Below, piece by piece: positions 9,564-18,799 of a stretch of 64,000 bases of DNA (position 1 is the first letter of the stretch; the number at the start of each line of letters is the position of its first letter). The notes beneath the pieces are model-generated. The model saw nothing but the letters and a program-made list of their open reading frames with translations. It was not told the origin of the DNA and searched no databases. This DNA is from Pyxidicoccus xibeiensis (GTDB taxonomy: Bacteria > Myxococcota > Myxococcia > Myxococcales > Myxococcaceae): positions 1 to 64,000 of the forward strand of contig NZ_JAJVKV010000027.1 of the NCBI RefSeq assembly GCF_024198175.1, read 5' to 3'. Both the position numbers and the translations under genes were made by a program.

Positions 9564-10723
9564 GCCGTCACCTCCCGCATGTCCGTGCCCGCCCGGGCGG
9601 TGCGCGGCGCCCCCTGGGTATTCGCGCTCAGGGACAGCAGCACCCCGGCCGCCCCCATCAGCACCACCAGCGACGTGCCGCCGTAGGAGACGAACGGCAG
9701 CGTCAGCCCCTTCGTCGGCAGCAGGCCCATGGCCACGCACATGTTCACCGTGGCCTGGAAGGCGATGATGGAGGTGATGCCCAGCCCCAGGTAGGTGCCG
9801 AACGTCTCCCCCGCCGCCAGGCTGGCCTTCACGCCGCGCCAGAGGACGATTCCGTACAGCGTCACCAGCAGCCCCACGCCCACCAGGCCCGTCTCCTCTC
9901 CGAGGATGGAGAAGATGAAGTCGGTGTGGGCCTCCGGCAGGAAGAAGAGCTTCTGCCGCCCGTCTCCCAGCCCGAGCCCCGACACGCCGCCCGAGCCGAT
10001 GGACATCAGGGACTCCGCCACCTGGTAGCCCACGTCGTGCCGGTGCGCCCACGGGTCCAGGAAGGCGAGGATGCGCTTCATGCGGTACGGGCTGGAGGCG
10101 ATGGCCACGTACGCCAGCGGCAGCGCCAGCAGCACCATGCCCACCAGGTAGCTCAGCTTCGCGCCAGCCGCGAAGAGCAGCACGAAGAGCATGAACACCA
10201 GCAGCACGCTGCTGCCGAAGTCCGGCTGCAGCATGCACAGCATCACCAGCAGGCCGCACAGGGCCAGGTGGGGCAGGAAGCCCACGGAGAACGTCGCCAC
10301 CTTCTCGCGCTTCTTCGCCAGCGAGTAGGACAGGTAGACGACCCACGCGAACTTGGCGATTTCGGCGGGCTGCAGGCCGAAGCCCGGCAGGCGAATCCAC
10401 CGGCGCGCGCCGCCCGCCGTGGAGCCGATGCCGGGAATGGCCACCAGCACCAGCAGGACGATGGCCACCAGCAGCAGCGGGTACGCCCAGCGCGCCAGCT
10501 TCCGCCAGCCCACCTTCATGGCCACGGCCATGGCGACGAGCCCCATGCCGGCCGCGGTGAGCTGCCGCTTGAGGAAGTACAGGCTGTCGCCCTGCTTGTC
10601 CTGCGCCAGCACCGCGCTGGCGGAGTACACCATCACCAGTCCGAGCGTGACGAGGGCCAGCACCGCGCCCAGCAGCAACGGGTCGAACCGCACGGGGGCC
10701 GCCGTGGGAGGAGAGGTCTTCAT
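9560..10723 (-). CDS. ftsW: Septal peptidoglycan glycosyltransferase FtsW (SEDS family)
   Basis: FtsW polymerises glycan strands at the septum together with FtsI. The ATG at 10723 begins MKTSPPTAAPVRFDPLLLG; upstream in-frame codons overlap murD. The 387-residue protein has about ten hydrophobic helices, starting GAVLALVTLGLVMVYSASAV, and SEDS motifs such as GFGLQPAEIAK, LQPDFGSSVLL and HTDFIFSILGEETGL. It ends in PFVSYGGTSLVVLM, the typical last-helix signature. It lies 5 nt after murD and overlaps murG by four bases. Confidence 0.96.
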   Translation of the reverse strand: MKTSPPTAAPVRFDPLLLGAVLALVTLGLVMVYSASAVLAQDKQGDSLYFLKRQLTAAGMGLVAMAVAMKVGWRKLARWAYPLLLVAIVLLVLVAIPGIGSTAGGARRWIRLPGFGLQPAEIAKFAWVVYLSYSLAKKREKVATFSVGFLPHLALCGLLVMLCMLQPDFGSSVLLVFMLFVLLFAAGAKLSYLVGMVLLALPLAYVAIASSPYRMKRILAFLDPWAHRHDVGYQVAESLMSIGSGGVSGLGLGDGRQKLFFLPEAHTDFIFSILGEETGLVGVGLLVTLYGIVLWRGVKASLAAGETFGTYLGLGITSIIAFQATVNMCVAMGLLPTKGLTLPFVSYGGTSLVVLMGAAGVLLSLSANTQGAPRTARAGTDMREVTA

Positions 10724-10728
10724 GGCTG

Positions 10729-12129
10729 TCAGAGCGCCTTGACCAGGCGCTTGAACGTATCGCCCCGGTCCTCGAAGTTCTTGAACTGGTCGTACGACGC
10801 ACACGCGGGAGACAGCAGCACCGTGTCCCCCGCCCTCGCCAGTTCGCGCGCCTTCGCCACCGCGGCGTCCAGCGTGCCGCACGCGTGCACCGGCGCCTGG
10901 CCCGCATACGCCCTGGCGAGCGCGTCCGCGTCATTGCCGATGGTGAGCACGCCCTTCACCTTGCCCCGCCCCTCGTCGACCATGGGCGCGTAGGGCGCGC
11001 CTTTGCCCTTGCCTCCGGCAATCAGCCAGAGGTCGCCCTTGAAGGCGCGCAGCGCCACCAGCACGGAGTCCACGTTGGTGGCCTTGGAGTCGTTCACCCA
11101 CTCCACCCCGTCCAGCACCCGCACGCTCTCCAGCCGGTGCGGCAGGCCCGGGTAGCTGTCCAGGCCCGCCTGCACGCCGTCGGAGGCCACGCCGCCCAGC
11201 CGCGCCAGCAGCGCCGCCGCCATCGCGTTCTGCGCGTTGTGCGCCCCGCGCAGCGCGCGGTTGGCCAGCCGGTAGCGCTCGCCCAGGAAGTCCAGCCGGA
11301 AGCCGCCCTCCTCCGCCACCGCGAGCCCCGCCAGCCCCGGCGCGTCCACCACCGGCCTGCCCGCGACGGTGAAGCCGTACACCGGCACCTTCGCCGCGCG
11401 CGCCAGGCCCATGACGTCCGCGTCGTCCGCGTTCACCACCGCGAAGTCGGTGCCCCGCGGGTTCTGCCCCAGCGGGTTCTGGCCCGCCAGCTGGTTCTGG
11501 AATATCCGCGCCTTGGCCGCGCCGTAGTCCGCGTGGGTTGCGTAGCGGTCCAGGTGGTCCGGCGTGAGGTTGAGGATGGCCGCGCCGCGCGGGCGCAGGG
11601 TGCGGATGCCCTCGAGCTGGAAGCTGGACAGCTCCACCACCAGCGCGTCCCAGTCGCCGGGCGCCATGGCGGCCTCGGAGAAGGGCCGCCCCAGGTTGCC
11701 GCCCACGAAGGTGCGCTTGCCGCCGCGCAGAAACAGCTCGCCGGTGAGCGCCGTGGTGGTGCTCTTCCCGTTGGTGCCGGTGATGCCGAACAGCGGCACG
11801 TCGGTGAGGAAGCGCGAGGCCAGCTCCACCTCGCCCCACACCGCCACGCCCGCCGCGCGCGCGGCCTCGATTTCCGGCAGCGCCAGCGGCACGCCGGGGC
11901 TCACCACCACCAGGTCCTGCGAGGCCAGCAGCCCCGGAGGCGTGGGCCCGGTGACGAGCGTTGCGCCCAGGGCCTTCACCTCGCGGCCCACCTCGCCCAG
12001 CGCGTCGTCGGCGCGCGCGTCCAGCGCCGTCACCTGCGCGCCGTGCTGGCGGAGGAGGCGCAGCGCCGCCACACCGCTCTTCGCGAGCCCGTACACCAGC
12101 ACCTTCTGCCCGGACAGCGACAACGTCAT
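10729..12129 (-). CDS. murD: UDP-N-acetylmuramoylalanine--D-glutamate ligase
   Basis: MurD adds D-Glu to UDP-MurNAc-L-Ala. The ATG at 12129 (MTLSLSGQKVLVYGLAKSG) fits the family N-terminus; longer frames run back into mraY. The 466-residue product contains the P-loop GTNGKSTTTAL, the NLTPDHLDRY segment, WVNDSKATNVDSV and the C-terminal LSPACASYDQFKNFEDRGD motif. Position between mraY and ftsW is the classic dcw order. Confidence 0.97.
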   Translation of the reverse strand: MTLSLSGQKVLVYGLAKSGVAALRLLRQHGAQVTALDARADDALGEVGREVKALGATLVTGPTPPGLLASQDLVVVSPGVPLALPEIEAARAAGVAVWGEVELASRFLTDVPLFGITGTNGKSTTTALTGELFLRGGKRTFVGGNLGRPFSEAAMAPGDWDALVVELSSFQLEGIRTLRPRGAAILNLTPDHLDRYATHADYGAAKARIFQNQLAGQNPLGQNPRGTDFAVVNADDADVMGLARAAKVPVYGFTVAGRPVVDAPGLAGLAVAEEGGFRLDFLGERYRLANRALRGAHNAQNAMAAALLARLGGVASDGVQAGLDSYPGLPHRLESVRVLDGVEWVNDSKATNVDSVLVALRAFKGDLWLIAGGKGKGAPYAPMVDEGRGKVKGVLTIGNDADALARAYAGQAPVHACGTLDAAVAKARELARAGDTVLLSPACASYDQFKNFEDRGDTFKRLVKAL

Positions 12130-12154
12130 GGCCGTGCGCCCCCTTCCTGCGGCT

Positions 12155-13333
12155 TCAGCGGAGCTTGAGCGACAGGAGCGCCACGCCACCACAGAGGATG
12201 GAGACGATCCAGAAACGGACGATGATCTTCGGCTCGGCCAGTCCCTTGAGCTCGAAGTGGTGGTGGACCGGCGCCATCTTGAAGACGCGCTTGCCCGTCA
12301 TCTTGAAGGAGGCCACCTGAATCATCACGCTCAGCGCCTCCGCGAAGAAGATGCCGTGGATGATGGCGGACACCACCTCGTTCTTGGACAGCACCGACAG
12401 CCCGCCCAGCGCGCCACCCAGCGCCAGCGAGCCGATGTCGCCCATGAAGACGGAGGCCGGATACGTGTTGAACCAGAGGAACGAGATGCCCGCGCCCACA
12501 ATCGCCGCGCAGAACACGGCCAGCTCCGCGCCGCCCGGCACCTGGAGGATGCCCAGGTACTGGTAGACGGGCGTGGCCACCAGCTTGGACACGCCGCCCA
12601 CCGTCTCCGCCTCCGCGATGCTCAGCGTGGTGCCCGCCACGTAGCAGAGCACGGCGAACGTAATCGCGGAGACGATGGTGGGAACGATGGCCAGGCCGTC
12701 CAGGCCGTCCGTGAGATTCACCGCGTTGGACGTGCCGACGATGACGATCCACGCGAAGAAGACGTAGAACCAGCCCAGGTCCGGGTTGAACCAGCGCGTG
12801 GGGATGAAGGGCAGCGTCAGCTTCGTGTTGATGAGCAGCGTGGGCCCGAAGGAGCCGTCCGGCTGCGTCCAGGTCGTCAGCAGGCCGAACACGGCCACCA
12901 GGTAGAAGACGGTCTGCAGCACCATCTTGTACCGGCCGGGCAGGCCCTTCGAGTTGCGCTTGGACAGCTTGAGCCAGTCGTCCAGGAAGCCGATGAAGCC
13001 GTAGCCGAACGTCAAGAGCAGCATCACCCACACCACGCGGTGCTTCAGGTCCGCGAACAGCAGGGTGCCGGCGGCGATGCAGATGAGGATGAGCGCGCCA
13101 CCCATGGTGGGCGTGCCCTTCTTCTTCTGGTGCGTGTCCGGCGTGTCCTCGCGCACGTTGCTCTGCCCGTGCTGCTTCAGCCGCAGGCGGGCGATGAGCC
13201 GGGGGCCGATGAGCATGCCGAGCACGAGCGCGAAGACGCCCGCGGCGATGATGCGGAAGGTCGGGTAGCGCAGGAAGTTGAGGACGCGCCCGGCCTCCGA
13301 GTTCTGGATGAGCTCGTAGAGGAGGTACAGCAC
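12155..13333 (-). CDS. mraY: Phospho-N-acetylmuramoyl-pentapeptide transferase
   Basis: MraY transfers phospho-MurNAc-pentapeptide to undecaprenyl phosphate, making lipid I. The 392-residue protein has ten predicted helices and the family signatures KKKGTPTMGG, GFLDDWLK (metal-binding Asp pair), NAVNLTDGLDGLA, FMGDIGSLALGG and the HHHFELKG loop. It is somewhat longer than E. coli MraY because of an expanded stretch around the AEAETVGG segment. The GTG start at 13333 shares one base with the murF stop (TAGTG). Confidence 0.97.
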   Translation of the reverse strand: MLYLLYELIQNSEAGRVLNFLRYPTFRIIAAGVFALVLGMLIGPRLIARLRLKQHGQSNVREDTPDTHQKKKGTPTMGGALILICIAAGTLLFADLKHRVVWVMLLLTFGYGFIGFLDDWLKLSKRNSKGLPGRYKMVLQTVFYLVAVFGLLTTWTQPDGSFGPTLLINTKLTLPFIPTRWFNPDLGWFYVFFAWIVIVGTSNAVNLTDGLDGLAIVPTIVSAITFAVLCYVAGTTLSIAEAETVGGVSKLVATPVYQYLGILQVPGGAELAVFCAAIVGAGISFLWFNTYPASVFMGDIGSLALGGALGGLSVLSKNEVVSAIIHGIFFAEALSVMIQVASFKMTGKRVFKMAPVHHHFELKGLAEPKIIVRFWIVSILCGGVALLSLKLR

Positions 13334-14733
13334 TAGTGGTTTCCTCCGGGGACCGGGGCGCCCGTCAGGGCCGCCACCACCCGTTCCAGCCGCATGCCGC
13401 GGCTGGCCTTCACCAGCACCACGTCACCCGGGCGCAGCCGCGACGACAGCCACGCCACCAGCGGCTCCACCTCGGTGAAGTGGGCGGCGGAATCACCCAT
13501 GGATGCGGTCTCCCACCCCTTGACGGAGCGGGGACCGAAGAAGGCCGCCAGCCGCGCGTGGCCGGGGACGCGCCCGCCCAGGCGCGCGTGCTCCTCCAGC
13601 TCGCCGGGGCCCAATTCCAGCATGTCTCCCAGCACCACCACGGCCCGGCCGCCGACGGGCACCAGCGTGCCCAGCGTCTCCAGCGCCGCGTCCATGGAGG
13701 CGGGGTTGGCGTTGTAGCAGTCGTCGATGACCGTCACGCCGTTCTTCCCGTCCACCACGTTGAGGCGCCGCGCGTACGGCCGCGCCGCCTCCAGGCCCTT
13801 CACGCACTCGTCCGGCGTGTAGCCCAGCGCCAGCGCCAGCGCGAAGGCCGCCGTGGCGTTCTGCGCGTTGTGCGGCCCGATGAAGTGCAGCCGCACCGGC
13901 CAGTCACGGCCCGAGTAGCGCACCGTGGCCACCATGCCCTCGCGGCCCCGCGTCTCCACGCTCGCGAGCCGCACGTCCGCGCCCTCGGCCCGGCCGAAGG
14001 TCAGCCGCTTCGCCTTGCTGCGCGCGGCCTGCGCCGGGATGAGCGCGTCGTCCACGTTGACGACCACCGTGGCCTCGGGGCCCAGCTCGCGGAACAACTC
14101 CCCTTCCGCCTCGGCCACGCCCTCGAGGCTGCCCAGCCCCTCCAGGTGCTCGGGCTGGACGACGGTGATGACACCGGCGTCCGGCCGCACCACGCGGGTG
14201 AGCCGCTCGATTTCGCCCGGGCGGTTCATCCCCACTTCGATGACGGCCGCCACGTGCTGGGGCTCCAGCCGGAACAGCGTCAGCGGGACGCCCACCTCGT
14301 TGTTGAGGTTGCCCTCCGTCTTCAGCGCGGGGCCGCGCGTGGCGAGGATGGCGCCCACCATCTCCTTGGTGGTCGTCTTCCCGTTGGAGCCACCCACGGC
14401 GCACAGCGGAATCTTGAAGCGCTGCCGGTGGTGGCGGCCCAGGGCCCCCAGCCCCATCAGCGTGTCCTCCACCTCGTAGAGGGCAAAGCCCTCCGGAAGT
14501 GGAGGCAGCGGCCGGCCGCGCGCCACCACCGCGCCCGCCGCCCCACCCTTCGCCGCGGCGTCCACGAAGGCGTGGGCGTCGAAGCGCTCCCCGACCAGCG
14601 CCACGAAGAGGCACCCCGGGGTGAGTGCCCGCGTGTCGGTGCAGACCGCCGTGAAGGCGGCCGGGGCCGGGCCGCCGCGCCGGGTCGCCCCGGTCGCCTG
14701 CACCACCTCTTCGTCGTTGAATCGGGCTGGCAT
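13333..14733 (-). CDS. murF: UDP-N-acetylmuramoyl-tripeptide--D-alanyl-D-alanine ligase
   Basis: MurF joins the Ddl-made D-Ala-D-Ala to UDP-MurNAc-tripeptide. The 466-residue protein has an N-terminal substrate domain (CTDTRALTPGCLFVALVGERFDAH), the P-loop GSNGKTTTKEM, the MNRPGEI segment, and the DDCYNANPASMDAAL motif of MurF. It starts 36 nt after murE and shares one base with mraY. Synteny and motifs agree. Confidence 0.97.
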   Translation of the reverse strand: MPARFNDEEVVQATGATRRGGPAPAAFTAVCTDTRALTPGCLFVALVGERFDAHAFVDAAAKGGAAGAVVARGRPLPPLPEGFALYEVEDTLMGLGALGRHHRQRFKIPLCAVGGSNGKTTTKEMVGAILATRGPALKTEGNLNNEVGVPLTLFRLEPQHVAAVIEVGMNRPGEIERLTRVVRPDAGVITVVQPEHLEGLGSLEGVAEAEGELFRELGPEATVVVNVDDALIPAQAARSKAKRLTFGRAEGADVRLASVETRGREGMVATVRYSGRDWPVRLHFIGPHNAQNATAAFALALALGYTPDECVKGLEAARPYARRLNVVDGKNGVTVIDDCYNANPASMDAALETLGTLVPVGGRAVVVLGDMLELGPGELEEHARLGGRVPGHARLAAFFGPRSVKGWETASMGDSAAHFTEVEPLVAWLSSRLRPGDVVLVKASRGMRLERVVAALTGAPVPGGNH

Positions 14734-14769
14734 AGGGTGTGGGGCGCCGGTGCGGCCGGGCTGTTGCGG

Positions 14770-16311
14770 CTAGGCCGGAGTGCCCGGAGTGGCCGGAGTG
14801 CGGTTGGCCAGCGCCTTCGCGGCCACCTGGCGGTCGTCGAAGGTGTGCTTCTCCGCGCCCACCTGCTGGTACGTCTCGTGGCCCTTGCCGGCGATGAGGA
14901 CGACGTCGTCCGCGCTCGCCAGGTTGATGGCCTGCTCAATCGCCGCGCGGCGGTCCGGGTCCACCAGGTAGCCCTTCTCACCGCTCTTGGCCTTGCCCGC
15001 GGAGATGCGGCGCAGGCCGCCCTTCTCCAGGCCCGGCGTCACCTGGGAGATGATCTCCTCCGGGTCCTCGGTGCGCGGGTTGTCGCTGGTGACGATGGCC
15101 AGGTCCGCGGCCTCCGCCGCCACCGCGCCCATCAGCGGACGCTTGCCCTTGTCCCGGTCTCCACCGCAGCCGAAGACCGTGATGACACGGCCCTTGGCCA
15201 GCGAGCGCGAGGCCTCCAGCGCGCGCTTGAGCGCGTCGTCGGTGTGCGCGTAGTCCACCAGCACCGCGGGCGCCCCGCCCGGGCCGTAGTTCTCCACGCG
15301 CTCCATGCGGCCGGCCACCGGCGTCATGCGCTCGATGCCCTCCTGCACGTCGCGCCGGGCGAAGCCCGCGCCCAGGCCGATGCCCGCCGCCAGGAGGATG
15401 TTCTCCAGGTTGTGGGGCCCCAAGAGCTTGCTCTTGATGGGGATGTCGCCCGCGGGCGTCTTCAGCGTGCCCTTGATGCCCTGGAGCGTGAAGCTCACGT
15501 CCGAGGCGGAAATCTCCCCGTTGCCCAGGCGGCTGAACTTCCACGCCATGCGCTTCTGGCCGCGCAGCTCGTTGTAGATGCGGCTGGCGTAGGTGTCGTC
15601 ACCGTTGACCACGGCCACGCCGGTGGCGGACAGGTTCTCCGCGAAGAGCTTCCGCTTCGCCTGGAAGTAGTCCTCCATGTCCTTGTGGTAGTCGAGGTGG
15701 TCCCGGCTCAGGTTGGAGAAGCCGGCCGCCTTGAAGGTGAGCCCGTGCACGCGCTCCTGCGCGAGCGCGTGGCTGGACACCTCCATGATGACCGTCTCCA
15801 CGCCCGCGTCGACCATCTCCCGGAAGATGCGGTGCAGTTCCAGCGGGTCCGGCGTCGTGTTCGCGCTCTCCACCGTCTTGCCGGAGAACTTGTAGCCCAG
15901 CGTTCCAATGACTCCCGTCGAGGCGTAGGCGGCCGTGCTCATGGCCTCCAGCAGGTACGTCGTCGTCGTCTTCCCGTTCGTCCCGGTGACGCCCAGCAGC
16001 GTCAGCTGCTCGGCGGGACGGCCGTAGAAGTTGGCGGCGATGAGCGCCAGCGCCTTTCGCGCGTTGCTCACCTTGAAGAACGGCACCTGCGACGAGGGCA
16101 CCGGCTTCTCGGAAACCACCGCCACGGCGCCACGGGACACGGCTTCACCGATGAACTGGGCTCCATCCTCCTTCGTGCCAGGAATGGCGACGAAGAGGTC
16201 CCCCGTCTTCACGCGCCGCGAGTCCTGCGTCACACCCGTGACGTCAACCGCGGAACGGCCGCCCGAGGTCTGCTCGGCTCCACATCCTGCGAGGACATCC
16301 GTCAGCTTCAT
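14770..16311 (-). CDS. murE: UDP-MurNAc-L-Ala-D-Glu--meso-diaminopimelate ligase
   Basis: MurE adds the third stem-peptide residue. The 513-residue protein shows the N-terminal motif DSRRVKTGDLFVAIPG, the P-loop GTNGKTTTTYL and YAHTDDALKRAL. It also carries the specificity loop SDNPRTEDP; DNPR is the signature of enzymes using meso-diaminopimelate, so the peptidoglycan is predicted to be of the Gram-negative type. It lies 50 nt after ftsI. Confidence 0.97.
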   Translation of the reverse strand: MKLTDVLAGCGAEQTSGGRSAVDVTGVTQDSRRVKTGDLFVAIPGTKEDGAQFIGEAVSRGAVAVVSEKPVPSSQVPFFKVSNARKALALIAANFYGRPAEQLTLLGVTGTNGKTTTTYLLEAMSTAAYASTGVIGTLGYKFSGKTVESANTTPDPLELHRIFREMVDAGVETVIMEVSSHALAQERVHGLTFKAAGFSNLSRDHLDYHKDMEDYFQAKRKLFAENLSATGVAVVNGDDTYASRIYNELRGQKRMAWKFSRLGNGEISASDVSFTLQGIKGTLKTPAGDIPIKSKLLGPHNLENILLAAGIGLGAGFARRDVQEGIERMTPVAGRMERVENYGPGGAPAVLVDYAHTDDALKRALEASRSLAKGRVITVFGCGGDRDKGKRPLMGAVAAEAADLAIVTSDNPRTEDPEEIISQVTPGLEKGGLRRISAGKAKSGEKGYLVDPDRRAAIEQAINLASADDVVLIAGKGHETYQQVGAEKHTFDDRQVAAKALANRTPATPGTPA

Positions 16312-16361
16312 CTCTTCCCCTTCACACGCATTGCAAGCGCGGGGCCTGGAGCGGCGCGGCC

Positions 16362-18383
16362 TTATTGCCGCGTGGCGAGCTCCAGCGTCACCCGGGCCCC
16401 CTTCTCCACCAGTGCGCCGGCGGCGGGGGTTTGAGACACCACACGTCCACTGCCTGTTACCTGTGGCTCCAGGGCCGCGGCGAGCAGCTTCACCACGGCC
16501 TCTCGTCCTACCTGTCCCTGGACATCCGGCACACGTACCGTGCCGGGCTCCGGGGTCTCCGTCACCGCCTCCGCCAGCGCCGGCCGGGCGGGCACGGCGG
16601 CCTTGGGGGCCACCGGCTTCGCCGCGCCTGACGCGGGGGACACGGCGGCCACGGCCACCTCGGGCGCCACCGTCCGGGACGGTGGCACGGCCAGGTGGGC
16701 CATGGCGGCGGTCGCAATTTCCTTGAAAGCAGGGGCAGCCACGAGCCCCCCGTATACGTCCGTCTTGGGTTCGTCCACTACGACAAGAATCACGGCGCGC
16801 GGTGACTCGGCCGGCACCACGCCAGCAAAGGAAGCGATTCGCTTGTCCGAGTACCCCCGTGCCACCGGGTCCGCCTTCTGGGCCGTGCCCGTCTTGCCCG
16901 CCACCCTGTACTCCTCCATGGCGGCCCTGGGGGCGGTCCCTTCCTTGGTCACTACACTCTCGAGCATGCCCACCACCTGCCGGGCCACCTTCGCGGATAC
17001 CACCCGGCGCACCTCCGTGGGGCGGTTTTCCAGCAGGACTACCCCGTCCGGGTCGACCACTTTCGACACGAGGTAGGGCCGCATCAGCACGCCATCGTTC
17101 GCCAGCGCACCATAGGCGGCCGCAATCTGCACCACCGTGGCCGTCAGGCCCTGGCCGAAGGACTGGGTGGCCAGCGCCACCTCCGCCTTCGGGAAGGGGA
17201 TGACGCCGCGCCCTTCACCGGGAAGGGACAGGCCGCTGCGCTCGGCGAAGCCGAAGGCGTGGTAGCCGGATACCAGCTTCTCGCGCCCCATGGCCTGGGC
17301 AATCTTCGCCATGCAGATGTTGGAGGACACCTGGAGGATGCCGCGGGGGGCCAGCCAGCCGTACGAGTGGGTGTCGTTGATGGTGTGGCGGCCCACCGGC
17401 CAGGCGCCGTTCTCACAGAAGAAGACGCTGTCGGGGGTAATCGCCTTCTGCTCCAGCGCGGCGGCCACCACGAAGGGCTTCATCGTGGAGCCGGGCTCGA
17501 TGGTGTCCAGGGCGGCGCGGTTGCGCATGTTGGTGCGCGAGCTGGACTCGGGGGTGTTGGGGTTGAAGCGCGGGTGGTTGGCGATGGCCAGCAGCTCGCC
17601 CGTCTTCGGGTCCAGCACCACGGCCATGCCGGCCACGGCCTTCGCGTCCTCCACGGCCTTCGCCAGCGCCCGCTCCGTCACGTACTGGAGGTGGCGGTCC
17701 ACCGTCAGGGTGACGGCGGCGCCCTGGCGCTCCAGCGGGTCCAGGGCGCCCTGCACCAGCAGCTTGCGGCCCTTGGCGTCGCGGAAGCCGGAGGTGCGCG
17801 CGCTCTGCCCGGACAGCTCGTCCTCGAAGGCCAGCTCCAGGCCCTCCAGGCCCCGGCCGTCCAGGCCCACCGTGCCCACCACGTGCGCGCCCAGCTCGCG
17901 CTGCGGGTAGAAGCGCTTGGGCTCCTTGGTGAAGCCGAAGCCGGGCAGGCCCAGCGCCTTCACCGCGGCCACCTCCTGGGGCTTCGCCTGGCGCTTCACC
18001 CACGCGAAGCGCCTGGCCCGCCCCAGGCGCGCGGCCATCTCGTCCGCGTCCATCTTCAGCGCCTTGGCCAGCGCGCGCGACGCGGCCCGCACGTCCGGCA
18101 GCATGGAGGGGTCCACCCAGATGGAGTCCACCTCCACGCTCTGGGCCAGCGGGGTGCCACGCCGGTCGAAGATGTCGCCCCGGCGCGCGGGGATTTCAAT
18201 CTGGCGGACGTACTGGTCCTGCGCCAGCCCGCGCAGCTTCTCCTGCTCGAAGACCTGGAGCTGTACCGCGCGACCGAAGGCGACGCCCAGCAGCGTCAGG
18301 AAGAGGCCGAACAGGAGCTTGACCCGCAGCGCCAGCCACTTCGCGTTGGGCTCGGGAGCCCGCGTCGCCTTGAAGTCCCTCAC
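16362..18383 (-). CDS. ftsI: Septal transpeptidase FtsI (PBP3-type) with a C-terminal PASTA domain
   Basis: This class B penicillin-binding protein cross-links septal peptidoglycan as partner of FtsW. It has one N-terminal transmembrane helix, a pedestal domain and a transpeptidase domain with the three active-site motifs: STMK near residue 298, SSN near 353 and KTGT near 495. After a Pro/Ala-rich linker, a PASTA domain (VRVPDVQGQVGREAVVKLL) occupies the last 60 residues. At 673 residues it is longer than E. coli FtsI, which lacks PASTA. The GTG at 18383 overlaps the ftsL stop by four bases. Confidence 0.95.
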   Translation of the reverse strand: MRDFKATRAPEPNAKWLALRVKLLFGLFLTLLGVAFGRAVQLQVFEQEKLRGLAQDQYVRQIEIPARRGDIFDRRGTPLAQSVEVDSIWVDPSMLPDVRAASRALAKALKMDADEMAARLGRARRFAWVKRQAKPQEVAAVKALGLPGFGFTKEPKRFYPQRELGAHVVGTVGLDGRGLEGLELAFEDELSGQSARTSGFRDAKGRKLLVQGALDPLERQGAAVTLTVDRHLQYVTERALAKAVEDAKAVAGMAVVLDPKTGELLAIANHPRFNPNTPESSSRTNMRNRAALDTIEPGSTMKPFVVAAALEQKAITPDSVFFCENGAWPVGRHTINDTHSYGWLAPRGILQVSSNICMAKIAQAMGREKLVSGYHAFGFAERSGLSLPGEGRGVIPFPKAEVALATQSFGQGLTATVVQIAAAYGALANDGVLMRPYLVSKVVDPDGVVLLENRPTEVRRVVSAKVARQVVGMLESVVTKEGTAPRAAMEEYRVAGKTGTAQKADPVARGYSDKRIASFAGVVPAESPRAVILVVVDEPKTDVYGGLVAAPAFKEIATAAMAHLAVPPSRTVAPEVAVAAVSPASGAAKPVAPKAAVPARPALAEAVTETPEPGTVRVPDVQGQVGREAVVKLLAAALEPQVTGSGRVVSQTPAAGALVEKGARVTLELATRQ

Positions 18384-18799
18384 CGCGTGGCCCCTCCGGC
18401 CCGCCCGGCCACGCGCACGCCGGGCGCCTCCCCATCACGCGCCGCCGCCTGGGGGCTGCCCCGGGCCGGCTTCTCGGCGGACAGCGACACCACCGCGCCG
18501 CCCTTGGGCATGGCCATGCCCAGCTGCTCGCGGGCCACGCGCTCCAGCCGCGTCGGGGCCTTGAGGGTGGCCAATTCCAGCTTCAGCCGGTCGTTCTCCC
18601 GCGTGAGGGTGCGGCTCTCCGCCTCCGCGCGCGACAGGCGGTAGCCCATGTCCACCACCAGCACGCGGCTGGTGACGTGGAGGAAGCCCACCGCGGCGAA
18701 CAGGGAGAAGAAGAGGACGGCGGGCAGCAGGTGCAGCAGCACGCCCGCGACGGAGACGGAGCCCCGCGTGGAAGAGGGTCGGGATGTCACCAGGCTCAT
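18380..18799 (-). CDS. ftsL: Cell division protein FtsL
   Basis: FtsL is a small bitopic protein that forms the FtsQLB complex activating FtsWI. The 139-residue product has a short cytoplasmic tail, one transmembrane helix ([20 protein letters not shown]) and a periplasmic coiled coil ([19 protein letters not shown]), followed by the VAREQLGM segment common in FtsL. Sequence conservation in this family is low, so the call rests on size, topology and its position between rsmH and ftsI. Its ATG overlaps the rsmH stop (ATGA). Confidence 0.88.
   Translation of the reverse strand: MSLVTSRPSSTRGSVSVAGVLLHLLPAVLFFSLFAAVGFLHVTSRVLVVDMGYRLSRAEAESRTLTRENDRLKLELATLKAPTRLERVAREQLGMAMPKGGAVVSLSAEKPARGSPQAAARDGEAPGVRVAGRAGGATR

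Noticed and set aside
13336-16434. Plus-strand 1032-codon frame
   Set aside because: It is antisense to murF and murE, with no family motif.
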